A DNA stretch of 64,000 bases from contig JBQCGP010000047.1 in assembly GCA_051955535.1 (NCBI GenBank), positions 62,001 to 126,000 of the forward strand, in the 5' to 3' direction. The notes under the pieces are model-generated. The model did not search any database and was not told the origin of the DNA. It saw nothing but the letters and a program-made list of their open reading frames with translations. The translations under genes were made by a program, and so were the position numbers. This document shows positions 40,381-48,519 of the stretch, piece after piece (the first letter of the stretch is position 1; every line of letters starts with the position of its first letter). The stretch comes from 13-2-20CM-68-14 sp051955535. Its GTDB lineage: Bacteria > Actinomycetota > Thermoleophilia > Gaiellales > Gaiellaceae.

Positions 40381-41081
40381 GCACACCTCTGTCGCGGCTC
40401 CTGCCGGGGAGCTGGCGCGGGGATCCCGACCGCTTCTGGGCCATCTTCCGGCCGATCGTGCAGCCGATCACCCTCGCGCTTGCGCCCGCGGCTGCTTACG
40501 GGGTCGAGCGCATACCGGGCGACCGCGGTGCCGTGCTCGCCGCCAACCATTTCTCGGGCATCGATCACCCCCTGATCGGCTGCTTCGTCCCCGGCACGAC
40601 CTACTTCCTCGCGAAATCTGAGCTGTTCGAGATCCCCGTGATCGGCGACTGGCTCGAATTGATGGGCGTGATCTCGATCCGCCGCGGCGAGAGCGACCGC
40701 GACGCCCTGCGCCGTTCCCGCGAGGAGGTGCGGAATGGCCACGTCGTCTGCGTTCACGTCGAGGGCACACGCCAGCGCCTCGGCTATCCGGGACCTGTCC
40801 ACACGGGCGGGCTGATGATCGCGATGCAGGAGGGCGCTCCGGTCGTGCCACTCGGCCTCGACACGTTCGGCTGGACGCCGTCCAATCGGCGGCTCTGCGC
40901 GCTCGTCTTCGGCGAGCCGATCGAGCTCGACGGCCTGCCGCGGAACCGGGCCGGTTACACGGAGGCCGGCGAGCTCGTCCGTGCCGAGATCGTGCGGCTC
41001 TGGCGCCTCGCCGCGGAGGCCTCGGCGGCAGGCCTGCCGCCGGAGCTGCCGGACGGGACGCTTCGAAACGGACCCGTGTAA
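40377..41081 (+). CDS. PlsC-type 1-acyl-glycerol-3-phosphate acyltransferase family protein
   Basis: 234 residues. Acyltransferase motif I is NHFSGIDHP (H-x4-D, residues about 57-62); SIRRGESDRDALRRS corresponds to motif II and VEGTRQRLG to motif III (usual FPEGTRS). VVPLGLDTFG is motif IV. Such enzymes acylate lysophosphatidate or related lipids at the membrane. GTG start coupled to the previous small gene. The UbiB-like kinase gene begins ten bases after its stop. Acceptor not predictable. Confidence 0.85.
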   Translation: MSTPLSRLLPGSWRGDPDRFWAIFRPIVQPITLALAPAAAYGVERIPGDRGAVLAANHFSGIDHPLIGCFVPGTTYFLAKSELFEIPVIGDWLELMGVISIRRGESDRDALRRSREEVRNGHVVCVHVEGTRQRLGYPGPVHTGGLMIAMQEGAPVVPLGLDTFGWTPSNRRLCALVFGEPIELDGLPRNRAGYTEAGELVRAEIVRLWRLAAEASAAGLPPELPDGTLRNGPV

Positions 41082-41091
41082 GACTGATCGC

Positions 41092-42753
41092 ATGGCCCAG
41101 CCGGCCACGCAGAACGTTCGCCGTCTCTCCGAGATCGCACAGGTCGCGGTCAAGCACGGCTTCGGCTATTTCTTCGAACGCCACCGCCTGACCGACCTCT
41201 TCCCCTGGATCGACCGCGACGGGGAAGCCGAGACGCCGACCGATCGCGGCCGCCGCCTGCGCGAGATGCTGGAGGAGCTCGGCCCGACCTTCGTCAAGTT
41301 CGGCCAGCTCCTCTCGACGCGCCCGGACCTCGTCCCGCCGGACGTCGTCGTCGAGTTGCAGAAGCTCCAGGACGATGTCAGGCCGATTCCGTTCACGGAG
41401 GTCGAGCGCGTCATTCGGGAAGAGCTCGGCCTCACGATCGAGCAGGCCTTCCTCGAGTTCGACGAGCAGCCGACCGCTGCCGCCTCGATCGGCCAGGTGC
41501 ACCGCGCGCTGCTGCCGAACGGCGAGCGCGTGGCGGTGAAGGTGCAACGGCCGAATGCGCCCCGTCAGATCGAGTCGGACATCGCGCTGCTCTACCAGGC
41601 CGCCCGCCTCGCGAAGGAGCGCGTCCGCGCGCTCGACTTCATCGACGCGGAACAGGTGGTCGACGAGTTCGCACGGTCGATCCGCGGCGAGCTCGATTAC
41701 CGGGCCGAGGCGCGGAACGCCGAGGTCTTCCGCCGCAACTTCGCAGGCAATCCCGAGGTCAAGATCCCGCGGGTCTACTGGTCGTACACGCGGCGACGTG
41801 TGCTCGCACTCGAGCTGCTCGAGGGCACGCAGCTCGCCGACATCGACGTCGCCTCCCTCAGCGCGGCGGAACGCCGCGAGCTCGCCTACCGGGCGGCCGA
41901 GATCTGGATGACGATGATCTTCCGCCACGGCTTCTTCCACGGCGATCCGCACCCCGCGAACGTCTTCGTCCTCGGGGAGGGCGTGATCGGCCTGGTCGAC
42001 TTCGGCCAGGTCGGGAAGCTCACCGACGACGACATGTCGAAGTTGACGAGGCTGTTCATCGACGCCGCGAGCGAGCGCGTTGACGTGCTGCCCCGGCGGC
42101 TCGCCGAGCTCGGCGTCAGGTACCCGCGCGAGCGCGAGGAGGAGTTCACCGAGGAGCTGCGCGAGGTCTACTACCGGTACTACGGCGTCAGCCTCGCCGA
42201 CATCGACCCGCTCCAGGTCATCCGCGAGGCCTTCGATCTCATCTACAGCATGAACCTGCGCCTGCCGACGCGTTTTGTCCTGCTCGACAAGGCGATCGCG
42301 ACCCTCGCTTCGGTGGGCATCGAGCTGTACCCCGACTTCAACGTCTTCGAGGTCGCGAAGCCGTACGCGCGCAACCTGCTCATCGAGCGCTTCTCGCCGG
42401 AGCGCGTGCTTTCGCGTGCCCGACAGGAGTCGGGCGAGCTCGTCCGGATCGGCGCGGCGTTTCCGTACCAGCTCTACGACTTCATGGAGCAGATCCGCGA
42501 CGGCCAGATCGAGATCGGCTTCGTGCACAAGGGCCTCGATGAGTTCATGCACGGGGTCGACATCGCCTTCAATCGGCTGGTGGTCGCTCTGATCGTCGTC
42601 GGGGGCCTGATCGGCTCGAGCCTCATCGGCATCTTCTCGAAGCACGGGCCGTTCGTCGCCGGCGTCAACTTCCTCTCGTTTATCGGCTTCCTGCTCTCGG
42701 GCGCGCTCGGGATCTGGCTCTTATGGGCTGTGATCCGTTCCGGACGCCTGTAG
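41092..42753 (+). CDS. UbiB/ABC1-family atypical kinase
   Basis: 553 residues. Family signatures: the KxGQ motif FVKFGQLLSTRPDLVPP, the Ala-rich nucleotide loop AAASIGQVHRALL, VAVKVQRP (Lys), FHGDPHPANVFV (catalytic Asp/Asn) and GLVDFGQVGKL (DFG-like). Two C-terminal transmembrane helices (about 493-548) anchor it. UbiB proteins support isoprenoid quinone synthesis or lipid handling through ATPase activity. ATG start 10 bases after the acyltransferase stop. The neighbourhood hints at membrane-lipid or quinone metabolism, which is inference. Confidence 0.92.
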   Translation: MAQPATQNVRRLSEIAQVAVKHGFGYFFERHRLTDLFPWIDRDGEAETPTDRGRRLREMLEELGPTFVKFGQLLSTRPDLVPPDVVVELQKLQDDVRPIPFTEVERVIREELGLTIEQAFLEFDEQPTAAASIGQVHRALLPNGERVAVKVQRPNAPRQIESDIALLYQAARLAKERVRALDFIDAEQVVDEFARSIRGELDYRAEARNAEVFRRNFAGNPEVKIPRVYWSYTRRRVLALELLEGTQLADIDVASLSAAERRELAYRAAEIWMTMIFRHGFFHGDPHPANVFVLGEGVIGLVDFGQVGKLTDDDMSKLTRLFIDAASERVDVLPRRLAELGVRYPREREEEFTEELREVYYRYYGVSLADIDPLQVIREAFDLIYSMNLRLPTRFVLLDKAIATLASVGIELYPDFNVFEVAKPYARNLLIERFSPERVLSRARQESGELVRIGAAFPYQLYDFMEQIRDGQIEIGFVHKGLDEFMHGVDIAFNRLVVALIVVGGLIGSSLIGIFSKHGPFVAGVNFLSFIGFLLSGALGIWLLWAVIRSGRL

Positions 42754-42822
42754 AAGGTTCGTTGCACTTCCGCCGCAAAGGACATCTGGCCGACGCCCGA
42801 ACCCGGCGCTACCGTCGCCGCC

Positions 42823-43497
42823 ATGAACACCGCCCTGCTGCTCGCCGAGCCGGAGGCGGCCACCAGGGAGTTCTTGCAACGGCACCTCGCGGACGACGGG
42901 TTCGACGTGCTCGGCGCCGAGGCGGAGCGCGAGGCACTCGAGCTGCTCGAGCGGCTGAAGCCCTCACTCGTTCTCTCGTCTCCTGAGCTGTGCCGTCGTC
43001 TCCGCGAGGGCGAGCCGGGGCGCTCCTGGGACCGCGCGGTACCGGTGATCGTGCTCGGCCGGAGCGAGGCGGACACCGTCGACCGCGTCCGCGCCTTCGA
43101 TCGCGGTTGCGACGACTACGTCCCGCGGCCGTTCCACTACGACGAGCTGCTCGCGCGCATCAGGGCGGTGCTGCGCCGTACCTCGCCCTCGTATGGCGAT
43201 CTGTTCGAGGCGGGACCCATCGCGGTCGACCTCGTCACGCGGCGCGTGAGCGTTCACGGGCGGGCGATGACACTGCCCGCCAAGGAGTACGACCTGCTCG
43301 CGAAGCTCGCGACCGAGCCCGAGCGGGTCTTCACGAAGGAGCAGCTGCTCCGCGAGGTCTGGGGCTACGTCTCCTTGGGCCGAACGCGAACGCTCGACTC
43401 GCACGCATCGCGCCTGCGCCGCAAGCTCCGCCAGGCCGGCGCGGGACACTGCGTCGTGAACGTTTGGGGCGTCGGTTACCGGCTCCTCGGCGAGTAG
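42823..43497 (+). CDS. Response regulator-like protein lacking the phospho-acceptor Asp
   Basis: 224 residues. An N-terminal receiver-like domain and a C-terminal OmpR-type winged helix (LPAKEYDLLAKLATEPE; VWGYVSLGRTRTLDSHASRL) that looks intact. In the receiver the expected phospho-Asp is Ser53 (SLVLSSPEL), the conserved Lys is Arg102 (VPRPF), the Thr switch position is Gly79, and only one acidic-pocket residue (Glu9) remains. It is therefore probably a phosphorylation-independent regulator. ATG start with TACCGT seven bases upstream. No kinase is adjacent. The stop lies two bases from the converging protease gene's stop. Confidence 0.88.
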   Translation: MNTALLLAEPEAATREFLQRHLADDGFDVLGAEAEREALELLERLKPSLVLSSPELCRRLREGEPGRSWDRAVPVIVLGRSEADTVDRVRAFDRGCDDYVPRPFHYDELLARIRAVLRRTSPSYGDLFEAGPIAVDLVTRRVSVHGRAMTLPAKEYDLLAKLATEPERVFTKEQLLREVWGYVSLGRTRTLDSHASRLRRKLRQAGAGHCVVNVWGVGYRLLGE

Positions 43498-43499
43498 CG

Positions 43500-45170
43500 C
43501 TAGAGCGGAGTCAAGGAGGCCCGCAGCGAGTATCGGCCGTCAAGCACGCCCTTGCCGAGGTAGACGTCGACGTAGGTGACGCGGGTCTTGCCGCTGGAGT
43601 TCGTCGCCGAGACCTGCGGTGCGCGGCTCGGCCCTCTCGCCATGACGAGGTCACGGCGCTTCGCCGCCCCTTTTTCGTAGACGGTTCGCGTCTTCGGGCC
43701 CCACAGCTCGACGTTCGTCGGCACGCTCGCGGAGACGCGGACTCGAAGCCTGCTGTGCGGCGGCAGGGCGACACGGTAGACGTCTTCGGGATCCTCGGTC
43801 GCGTCGAGCCGGGCACCGAACGCCGTCGAGCGCCGGCTGCCGCCGAGGATGAAGGCCGTTCCGTCGCGGAAGAGGCCGTTCGGCTTCACGAGGTAGACGT
43901 CGTCATTCGGCTCCCCGGGATCGACCGCCGGCGCTGGGAAGCTGAGCGCGTTCGGGATGTTGAGCACGCCGAAGCCGGTGTCCTTGTCCCAACCCGGTCG
44001 CCAGACGTCGCGTGCAGAACGCCGCATCAGCTCGAAGATCTGCGTGACGTCGAGCGTCGGCCGCTCGGTCCAGACCCAGGCCGCGCCTCCCGAGACGAGC
44101 GGCGCCGCGAAGCTCGTCCCGTCGGCAATCTCGTAGCCGCTGGGGTTCAGCCAGAGCGGTACCGCGATCGGTATGTCCACTCCAGGCGCCGCGAGGTCCA
44201 CCGCATTCGACGAGCTCGAAAACGCCGCCGGGTCGTCCGCCTTGGTGGTCGCCGCGACCGTGAGCACGTGTGGGTAGCTCGCCGGATACACGACAGGATT
44301 CCCATTCGCGCCTTCGTTGCCCGCCGACGCGACGACGAGCGAGCCCTCGCCAAAGGCGGCGGCGACCGCCTCCTGGAAGACGAAGTCCCGCGAGGTGCTC
44401 TCGAGGCTCAGGTTGATCACGCCGGCGTGGCGCGAGGCTGCGGTGAGGACGCCGCTGATGATCGAGCCGTGATCGAGAAGCTGGTCCGGGCTGGCGTCGA
44501 ATGCCTGCAGCTCCGCCTGGGGGTAGACGCCGACGATGCCGACGCCGTTTTCGGGCGCCGCGATCACCGAGGCGACCGCGGTGCCGTGGGCTTCGTCCTC
44601 GTCGCCCGTCGTCGTCTGCGCGTTGAGTGCCACCGTGTTCGGGCGCCCCGCGAACTCCGGGTGTGAGAAGTCGAGGCCCGTGTCGACGTCGGTCACGGGC
44701 ACGCCTGCCGCGGGCGGGACGACGGCGTTCGCCCCGATGGTCGGGACCCACCACTGCTGAGCCGAGAGTGGGTCGCTCGGGGGCCAGGTGGCGAGCGCGG
44801 GTCCGGGCCGAAGCACGCGGTCGGGCTCGACGGCACGCAATGCATGCAGGCGCTGCAGCCGTGCGGCCGCCCTCGTCGCGCCCGGTCCGCCGAGCCTCCA
44901 GATGCGTAGCTGCGGGCCGATCGGCTCAGCCCGAGCGGAACGAAGCACGGTATCCGCGGCCCGCGGGGCGTCCGGCGTCAGCTGGAGGATGATCGGCGAC
45001 TGCCGTGCGAAGAGCTGCAGCCCGCCGGGAGTCGGCAGCCGCGGTGGGACGAACGCATGTCCGGAGTGGGGAGGACTCGCCCCCGACGGGCTCTCTGCAT
45101 GCGCCGCCGGCCCGAGCAGCGCACCCGCGGAAAAGAATGCCGCGAGTGCGCGTCTCAGGCTGCGGCGCAT
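43500..45170 (-). CDS. Secreted subtilisin-like (S8) serine protease
   Basis: 556 residues. A signal peptide (about 1-25) is followed by a propeptide-like segment, then the S8 catalytic domain with Asp in VPVTDVDTGLDFSHPEF, His in DEAHGTAVASVIA and Ser in DGTSFAAPLVSGGAA; the oxyanion Asn is in SAGNEGANG. The C-terminal about 130 residues are a beta-rich pre-peptidase-like domain (DPEDVYRVALPPHSRLRVRV). All catalytic residues are present, so an active extracellular protease is expected. It starts ten bases after a small secreted protein gene on the same strand, suggesting co-expression. Confidence 0.92.
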   Translation of the reverse strand: MRRSLRRALAAFFSAGALLGPAAHAESPSGASPPHSGHAFVPPRLPTPGGLQLFARQSPIILQLTPDAPRAADTVLRSARAEPIGPQLRIWRLGGPGATRAAARLQRLHALRAVEPDRVLRPGPALATWPPSDPLSAQQWWVPTIGANAVVPPAAGVPVTDVDTGLDFSHPEFAGRPNTVALNAQTTTGDEDEAHGTAVASVIAAPENGVGIVGVYPQAELQAFDASPDQLLDHGSIISGVLTAASRHAGVINLSLESTSRDFVFQEAVAAAFGEGSLVVASAGNEGANGNPVVYPASYPHVLTVAATTKADDPAAFSSSSNAVDLAAPGVDIPIAVPLWLNPSGYEIADGTSFAAPLVSGGAAWVWTERPTLDVTQIFELMRRSARDVWRPGWDKDTGFGVLNIPNALSFPAPAVDPGEPNDDVYLVKPNGLFRDGTAFILGGSRRSTAFGARLDATEDPEDVYRVALPPHSRLRVRVSASVPTNVELWGPKTRTVYEKGAAKRRDLVMARGPSRAPQVSATNSSGKTRVTYVDVYLGKGVLDGRYSLRASLTPL

Positions 45171-45180
45171 GCCAGTCTCG

Positions 45181-45588
45181 TTACTTGAAGATGCCGAGCA
45201 GCTCCTGGAAGACGTTGACGGTGGCGGTACCCGGTTGGCGCACGATCGCCGGGCTCGCGTTCGTGAACTTCTGCAGGTCGCTGCAGGACTGGTAGTCGTT
45301 CACCGGGTTCGGCGGCGCCGCGTATCCGGCGATGCCCGAGCCGGCGAGCGCGTCGGCGGTCACAGCCGAGTTGCAGCCGCCGTAGAGAAGCGCGATGACC
45401 GCGACGGCCTCGGTCTGCAGGAGCGTCTTGTTCGTCTTCTTGAGCGACGTCTGGAGCGTCTTCACCTGTTTCTGCAGCACGCGAATCTGACCCGCCATCT
45501 TGGCCGGGCTCGGCGTCGCCGCAGTCGCGGGAACAGAGAGAGCAAGCGCGAGTGCGAGAGCAAAAAGGGCTGGAAGTGCCCGCCTCAT
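45181..45588 (-). CDS. Small secreted coiled-coil protein
   Basis: 135 residues. A signal peptide (MRRALPALFALALALALSV) is followed by a Lys-rich coiled coil (GQIRVLQKQVKTLQTSLKKT) and a C-terminal part with two cysteines (GGCNSAV, YQSCSDLQ). The ATG has a strong AGGAGG nine bases upstream, one of the few clear Shine-Dalgarno sequences in the window, so the transcript has a leader. It lies just upstream of the S8 protease on the same strand and may be its partner, inhibitor or substrate; this is inference from position. Confidence 0.74.
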   Translation of the reverse strand: MRRALPALFALALALALSVPATAATPSPAKMAGQIRVLQKQVKTLQTSLKKTNKTLLQTEAVAVIALLYGGCNSAVTADALAGSGIAGYAAPPNPVNDYQSCSDLQKFTNASPAIVRQPGTATVNVFQELLGIFK

Positions 45589-45649
45589 GAGATTCCTCCT
45601 CGTTCGGTAGACCCCGTCTCGACCTCTATATCCCACGGCGGGTGGACGG

Positions 45650-46216
45650 TCAAGCGAGGAGCGCGCCCTCGAGCCGCAGCAGTTGCTCCTTCCGCTCCAA
45701 CCCGCCGGCGTAGCCCACCAGCGACCCGTTGGCGCCGACGACACGGTGGCATGGAAGCACGATCGGAATCGGGTTTCGGTTCATGATCGTCCCGACGGCG
45801 CGGGCCGCCCGAGGCTTGCCAGCTCGTGCCGCCAGCGCGCCGTACGTGGTGACCTCGCCGAACGGCACGCGGCCGAGCTCTTCGAGCACGGTGCGGCCGA
45901 AGTCGCGCGCGAGCCGCAGGTCGACGTCGAGGTCGAAGCGGCGGCGCTTCCCCTCGAAGTACTCCTCGAGCTGGCGCTTGGCGGGGTCGACCGGCCGCGG
46001 AGAGCGGAGCACGCGCGAGCCGAAACCGCGCGCGAGACGCTCGGCCTGGAGGTCGGCGTCGGTGTCGTAGGAGATGACGCAAAGCCCACGGTCGGAGATG
46101 CCGACAAACAGGTCGCCGACCGGCGACCCGATCACGTCGTAGGCGACGTCCAGCAGCCCCTCCGCCGCGGCCACGGCGCGGAACCGGTCGTCGAGCTGGG
46201 TGGGAACGGTGTTCAC
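45650..46216 (-). CDS. ogt: Methylated-DNA-protein-cysteine methyltransferase
   Basis: 188 residues. The suicide alkyl-acceptor motif IVLPCHRVVG with flanking NRNPIP and GYAGGLERKEQLLRLE identifies an O6-alkylguanine-DNA alkyltransferase. The DNA-binding HTH region is VPFGEVTTYGALAARAG, and the N-terminal half carries the usual non-conserved domain (GDLFVGISDRGLCVISY). GTG start in GTGA overlap with the upstream ECF sigma factor, so expression is bound to it. The frame extending to 46501 is antisense-like out-of-frame sequence of the sigma gene and is not used. Confidence 0.93.
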   Translation of the reverse strand: MNTVPTQLDDRFRAVAAAEGLLDVAYDVIGSPVGDLFVGISDRGLCVISYDTDADLQAERLARGFGSRVLRSPRPVDPAKRQLEEYFEGKRRRFDLDVDLRLARDFGRTVLEELGRVPFGEVTTYGALAARAGKPRAARAVGTIMNRNPIPIVLPCHRVVGANGSLVGYAGGLERKEQLLRLEGALLA

Positions 46217-46674
46217 GTTTGCTTGCTCCTTTCTCTCAGGCGGCGGACTCCGGAGGAGGCCGCCTGGCGCGCCGCGTCCTCGGAGGAGCCGAGCGCGGCG
46301 GCGATCTCGTCGTAGGGAAGGTCGAATCCGTAGCGGAGCACCACTGCCGCACGCTCCTTCGGCGGCAGCTCGTCGGTGAGCGGGCCGAGCTCGGCGTGGG
46401 GAGGGAGGCCGTCCTCGACCGCGAGCTCCGGCATCGCGCCGCGGGGGCGCTGCCTGCGCGCTTCGTCGATCGCGATGCGTCCCGCGATCGTGAAGACCCA
46501 CGCGCGCAGATGGCGCCCGTCCTTCAGCCTCGGGTAGGCGCGCAGGGCGCGGAGGAACGTCTCCTGGAAGGCGTCTTCCGCGCCGTCGCCGAGCAGCCGC
46601 CGCAGGTGCGCGAAGACAGGGTCCTTGTGTTCCTCGTAGAACGTCTCGAAGGGCGGAATACGCACCGGCTCCAT
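46213..46674 (-). CDS. ECF-type RNA polymerase sigma factor
   Basis: 153 residues. Region 2: FYEEHKDPVFAHLRRLLGD, then EDAFQETFLRALRAYPRLKD and LRAWVFTIAGRIAIDEARR. Region 4: LPPKERAAVVLRYGFDLPYDEIAAALG, then ARQAASSGVRRLRER. A typical short extracytoplasmic-function sigma. No anti-sigma gene is adjacent; instead the gene is translationally coupled to the alkyltransferase (GTGA), suggesting a link to alkylation stress. ATG start, divergent from mraZ with 96 bases between starts. Confidence 0.9.
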   Translation of the reverse strand: MEPVRIPPFETFYEEHKDPVFAHLRRLLGDGAEDAFQETFLRALRAYPRLKDGRHLRAWVFTIAGRIAIDEARRQRPRGAMPELAVEDGLPPHAELGPLTDELPPKERAAVVLRYGFDLPYDEIAAALGSSEDAARQAASSGVRRLRERSKQT

Positions 46675-46721
46675 CTTCCGCTGAAACGCACAGGCGTGTC
46701 GAACCGTGAGATGTGGCGGAA

Positions 46722-46767
46722 AAGGGTTGCTAAGTGGGGAGAAGTGGTCTAAAGTGGCGGGAAGTGG
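46722..46767 (+). promoter_or_regulatory. MraZ box array and dcw promoter
   Basis: AAGTGG occurs four times at exactly 10-bp period (46732, 46742, 46752, 46762), with a degenerate copy AAGGGT in phase at 46722. A promoter TTGCTA (46727-46732), 17-bp spacer, TAAAGT (46750-46755) is embedded in the repeats. MraZ is known to bind such 10-bp repeats and repress its own operon. Confidence 0.85.
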
Positions 46768-46770
46768 ACC

Positions 46771-47205
46771 ATGCTAGTAGGCGAGTACGAGCACACGATC
46801 GATGACAAGAACCGCCTCACGCTTCCGGCCAAGTTCCGTCAGGCGTTTGCCGAAGGACTGGTCCTTTCGCGGGGGATCGAGCGATGCCTCTACGCCTATC
46901 CGCGCAGCGAGTGGGCTGCGACCGTCCAGTCGCGTCTCGGCGAGCTCGACCTGCTCAGCAAGGAAGGCCGCCTTATGCAGCGCTACTTCTTCGCCGGGGC
47001 CGCCGAGGCGGAGGTCGACAAGCAGGGCAGGGTGATGGTGCCGTCGTCGCTGGGCTCGTATGCCGGGCTGGGGAAGGAGGTCGTCGTGGCGGGGATCCAC
47101 GACCACCTCGAGATCTGGGACCGCGCCGCGTGGCGCGCTCACCTGGACGAGATCGAAGGGAGTGCGGAGGATGTTGCCGAGCGTCTTGCAACCAAACGCG
47201 ACTGA
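46771..47205 (+). CDS. mraZ: Transcriptional regulator MraZ
   Basis: 144 residues with the two SpoVT/AbrB-like halves: EYEHTIDDKNRLTLPAKFR and AAEAEVDKQGRVMVPSSLGSY. The conserved DKQGR and LPAKFR motifs contact DNA. It is the usual first gene of the division and cell-wall cluster and its autorepressor. Its box array lies directly upstream, ending three bases before the ATG. The gene overlaps the start of rsmH by 35 bases. Confidence 0.96.
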   Translation: MLVGEYEHTIDDKNRLTLPAKFRQAFAEGLVLSRGIERCLYAYPRSEWAATVQSRLGELDLLSKEGRLMQRYFFAGAAEAEVDKQGRVMVPSSLGSYAGLGKEVVVAGIHDHLEIWDRAAWRAHLDEIEGSAEDVAERLATKRD

Positions 47206-48127
47206 CCACGTCCCCGTTCTCGCCGACGAGGTCCGGCAGCTGCTCGCGATCCGGCCCGGCGAGACGGTTGTGGACGCGACTTTCGGCGCCGGTGGACACG
47301 CGGCGCTGCTCGCCGCGGACCTGCGCGGCGACGGACGGCTGATCGCGATCGATCGCGACCCGGCCGCCAGGACGTACTTCGACCGCTTCCGCAAGCAGAC
47401 CGGCGTCAAGGGCCGGTTCCTGCGCGGCGACTTCGCCGTCATCCTCGAGCAGCTCGCCGATAACGGGGCGCGTGCCGACGCGATCCTCTTCGACCTCGGT
47501 GTCTCCTCGATGCAGATCGACCGCCCCGAGCGTGGCTTCTCCTACGCCACAGATGCGCCGCTCGACATGCGCATGGATCCATCCTCGGATTTCTCGGCCC
47601 GCGAGCTCGTCAACGAAGCCTCGGAGCGAGAGCTCACGCACATCTTTCGCTCCTACGGCGAGGAGCGCTATGCCAAGCAGATCGCGCGCGCGGTCGTGCG
47701 GCGGCGCCGCGAGCAGCCGTTCGAGCGCACCGGCGAGCTCGTCGACACGATCAAGGCCGCGATTCCGGCGCCGGCGCGCTTCGGCGACGGTCACCCCGCG
47801 AAGCGGGTGTTCCAGGCGCTCCGGATCGCCGTGAACGACGAGCTGACCGCGCTCGAAGACGCTTTGCCGGCGGCGGTCGAGCTCCTGAAGCCGGGCGGCC
47901 GGCTGGCGGTGATCAGCTTCCACTCGCTCGAGGACCGGATCGTCAAGCAGTTTCTGCGCGACCAGGAGCGCGGCTGCACCTGCCCACCGGACTTCCCGGT
48001 CTGCGTCTGCGGCCGCGAGCCCGTGCTGCGGGCAACGCCGCGGCGAGCGATCCGGCCGAGCCAGCGCGAGCTGGCGAGCAACCCGCGGGCCGCTTCGGCG
48101 CGTCTGAGGGCCGCGGTCAAGGTCTGA
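47171..48127 (+). CDS. rsmH: 16S rRNA (cytosine-1402-N4)-methyltransferase
   Basis: 318 residues. SAM-binding motif VVDATFGAGGHAALLA, LFDLGVSSMQIDRPERGFSY, and PGGRLAVISFHSLEDRIVKQF are family hallmarks. RsmH methylates C1402 in the decoding centre. ATG 47171 is chosen because the protein then begins just before DHVPVLADEV; it lies inside the end of mraZ with a purine-rich GGAGG stretch immediately before it. The TGA overlaps the ftsL ATG by one base (TGATG). Confidence 0.95.
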   Translation: MLPSVLQPNATDHVPVLADEVRQLLAIRPGETVVDATFGAGGHAALLAADLRGDGRLIAIDRDPAARTYFDRFRKQTGVKGRFLRGDFAVILEQLADNGARADAILFDLGVSSMQIDRPERGFSYATDAPLDMRMDPSSDFSARELVNEASERELTHIFRSYGEERYAKQIARAVVRRRREQPFERTGELVDTIKAAIPAPARFGDGHPAKRVFQALRIAVNDELTALEDALPAAVELLKPGGRLAVISFHSLEDRIVKQFLRDQERGCTCPPDFPVCVCGREPVLRATPRRAIRPSQRELASNPRAASARLRAAVKV

Positions 48128-48519
48128 TGGCCTCCTGGCACGCCGCCGCCGCCGAAGCGCCCGCACGGACCCGGGCACCTCGGCCGAGGCCGAAGCCCGT
48201 CGCGAAACCGCGCGCCCCACGGCGCAAGGCGAAGAAGCGGAGCGGAGTCGCCGGCGGCCTCGCGTGGATCATCGTCGGGAGCGTCCTCCTGGCCGGAATC
48301 GTCGCGCTCAACGTCGCGGTGCTTCGGCTGAACATCCGGCTCGACCACCTGAACAATCAGAGCCAGCAGCTGCAGGCTCAGAACGCGGCGCTCGGCGCGA
48401 AGGTCTCCGAGGCGGTCTCGTCGCCGCGCATTCAGGCGCTCGCGAAGACTCGAGGCTTCATACCGGCGGATCCCGCCACGATCGGCTACATCGACCTGAC
48501 GCCCCGCCGCGCCCGGTGA
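48127..48519 (+). CDS. ftsL: FtsL-like cell division protein
   Basis: 130 residues. A long basic, Ala/Pro/Arg-rich cytoplasmic N-terminus is followed by one transmembrane helix (GLAWIIVGSVLLAGIVALNV, about 44-63) and a short extracytoplasmic leucine-zipper coiled coil (LNIRLDHLNNQSQQLQAQNA). This is the FtsL/DivIC layout, and the position between rsmH and ftsI is diagnostic, since sequence conservation is always low. FtsL bridges FtsB/FtsQ with FtsW-FtsI. GTGA overlap with ftsI. Confidence 0.88.
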   Translation: MASWHAAAAEAPARTRAPRPRPKPVAKPRAPRRKAKKRSGVAGGLAWIIVGSVLLAGIVALNVAVLRLNIRLDHLNNQSQQLQAQNAALGAKVSEAVSSPRIQALAKTRGFIPADPATIGYIDLTPRRAR

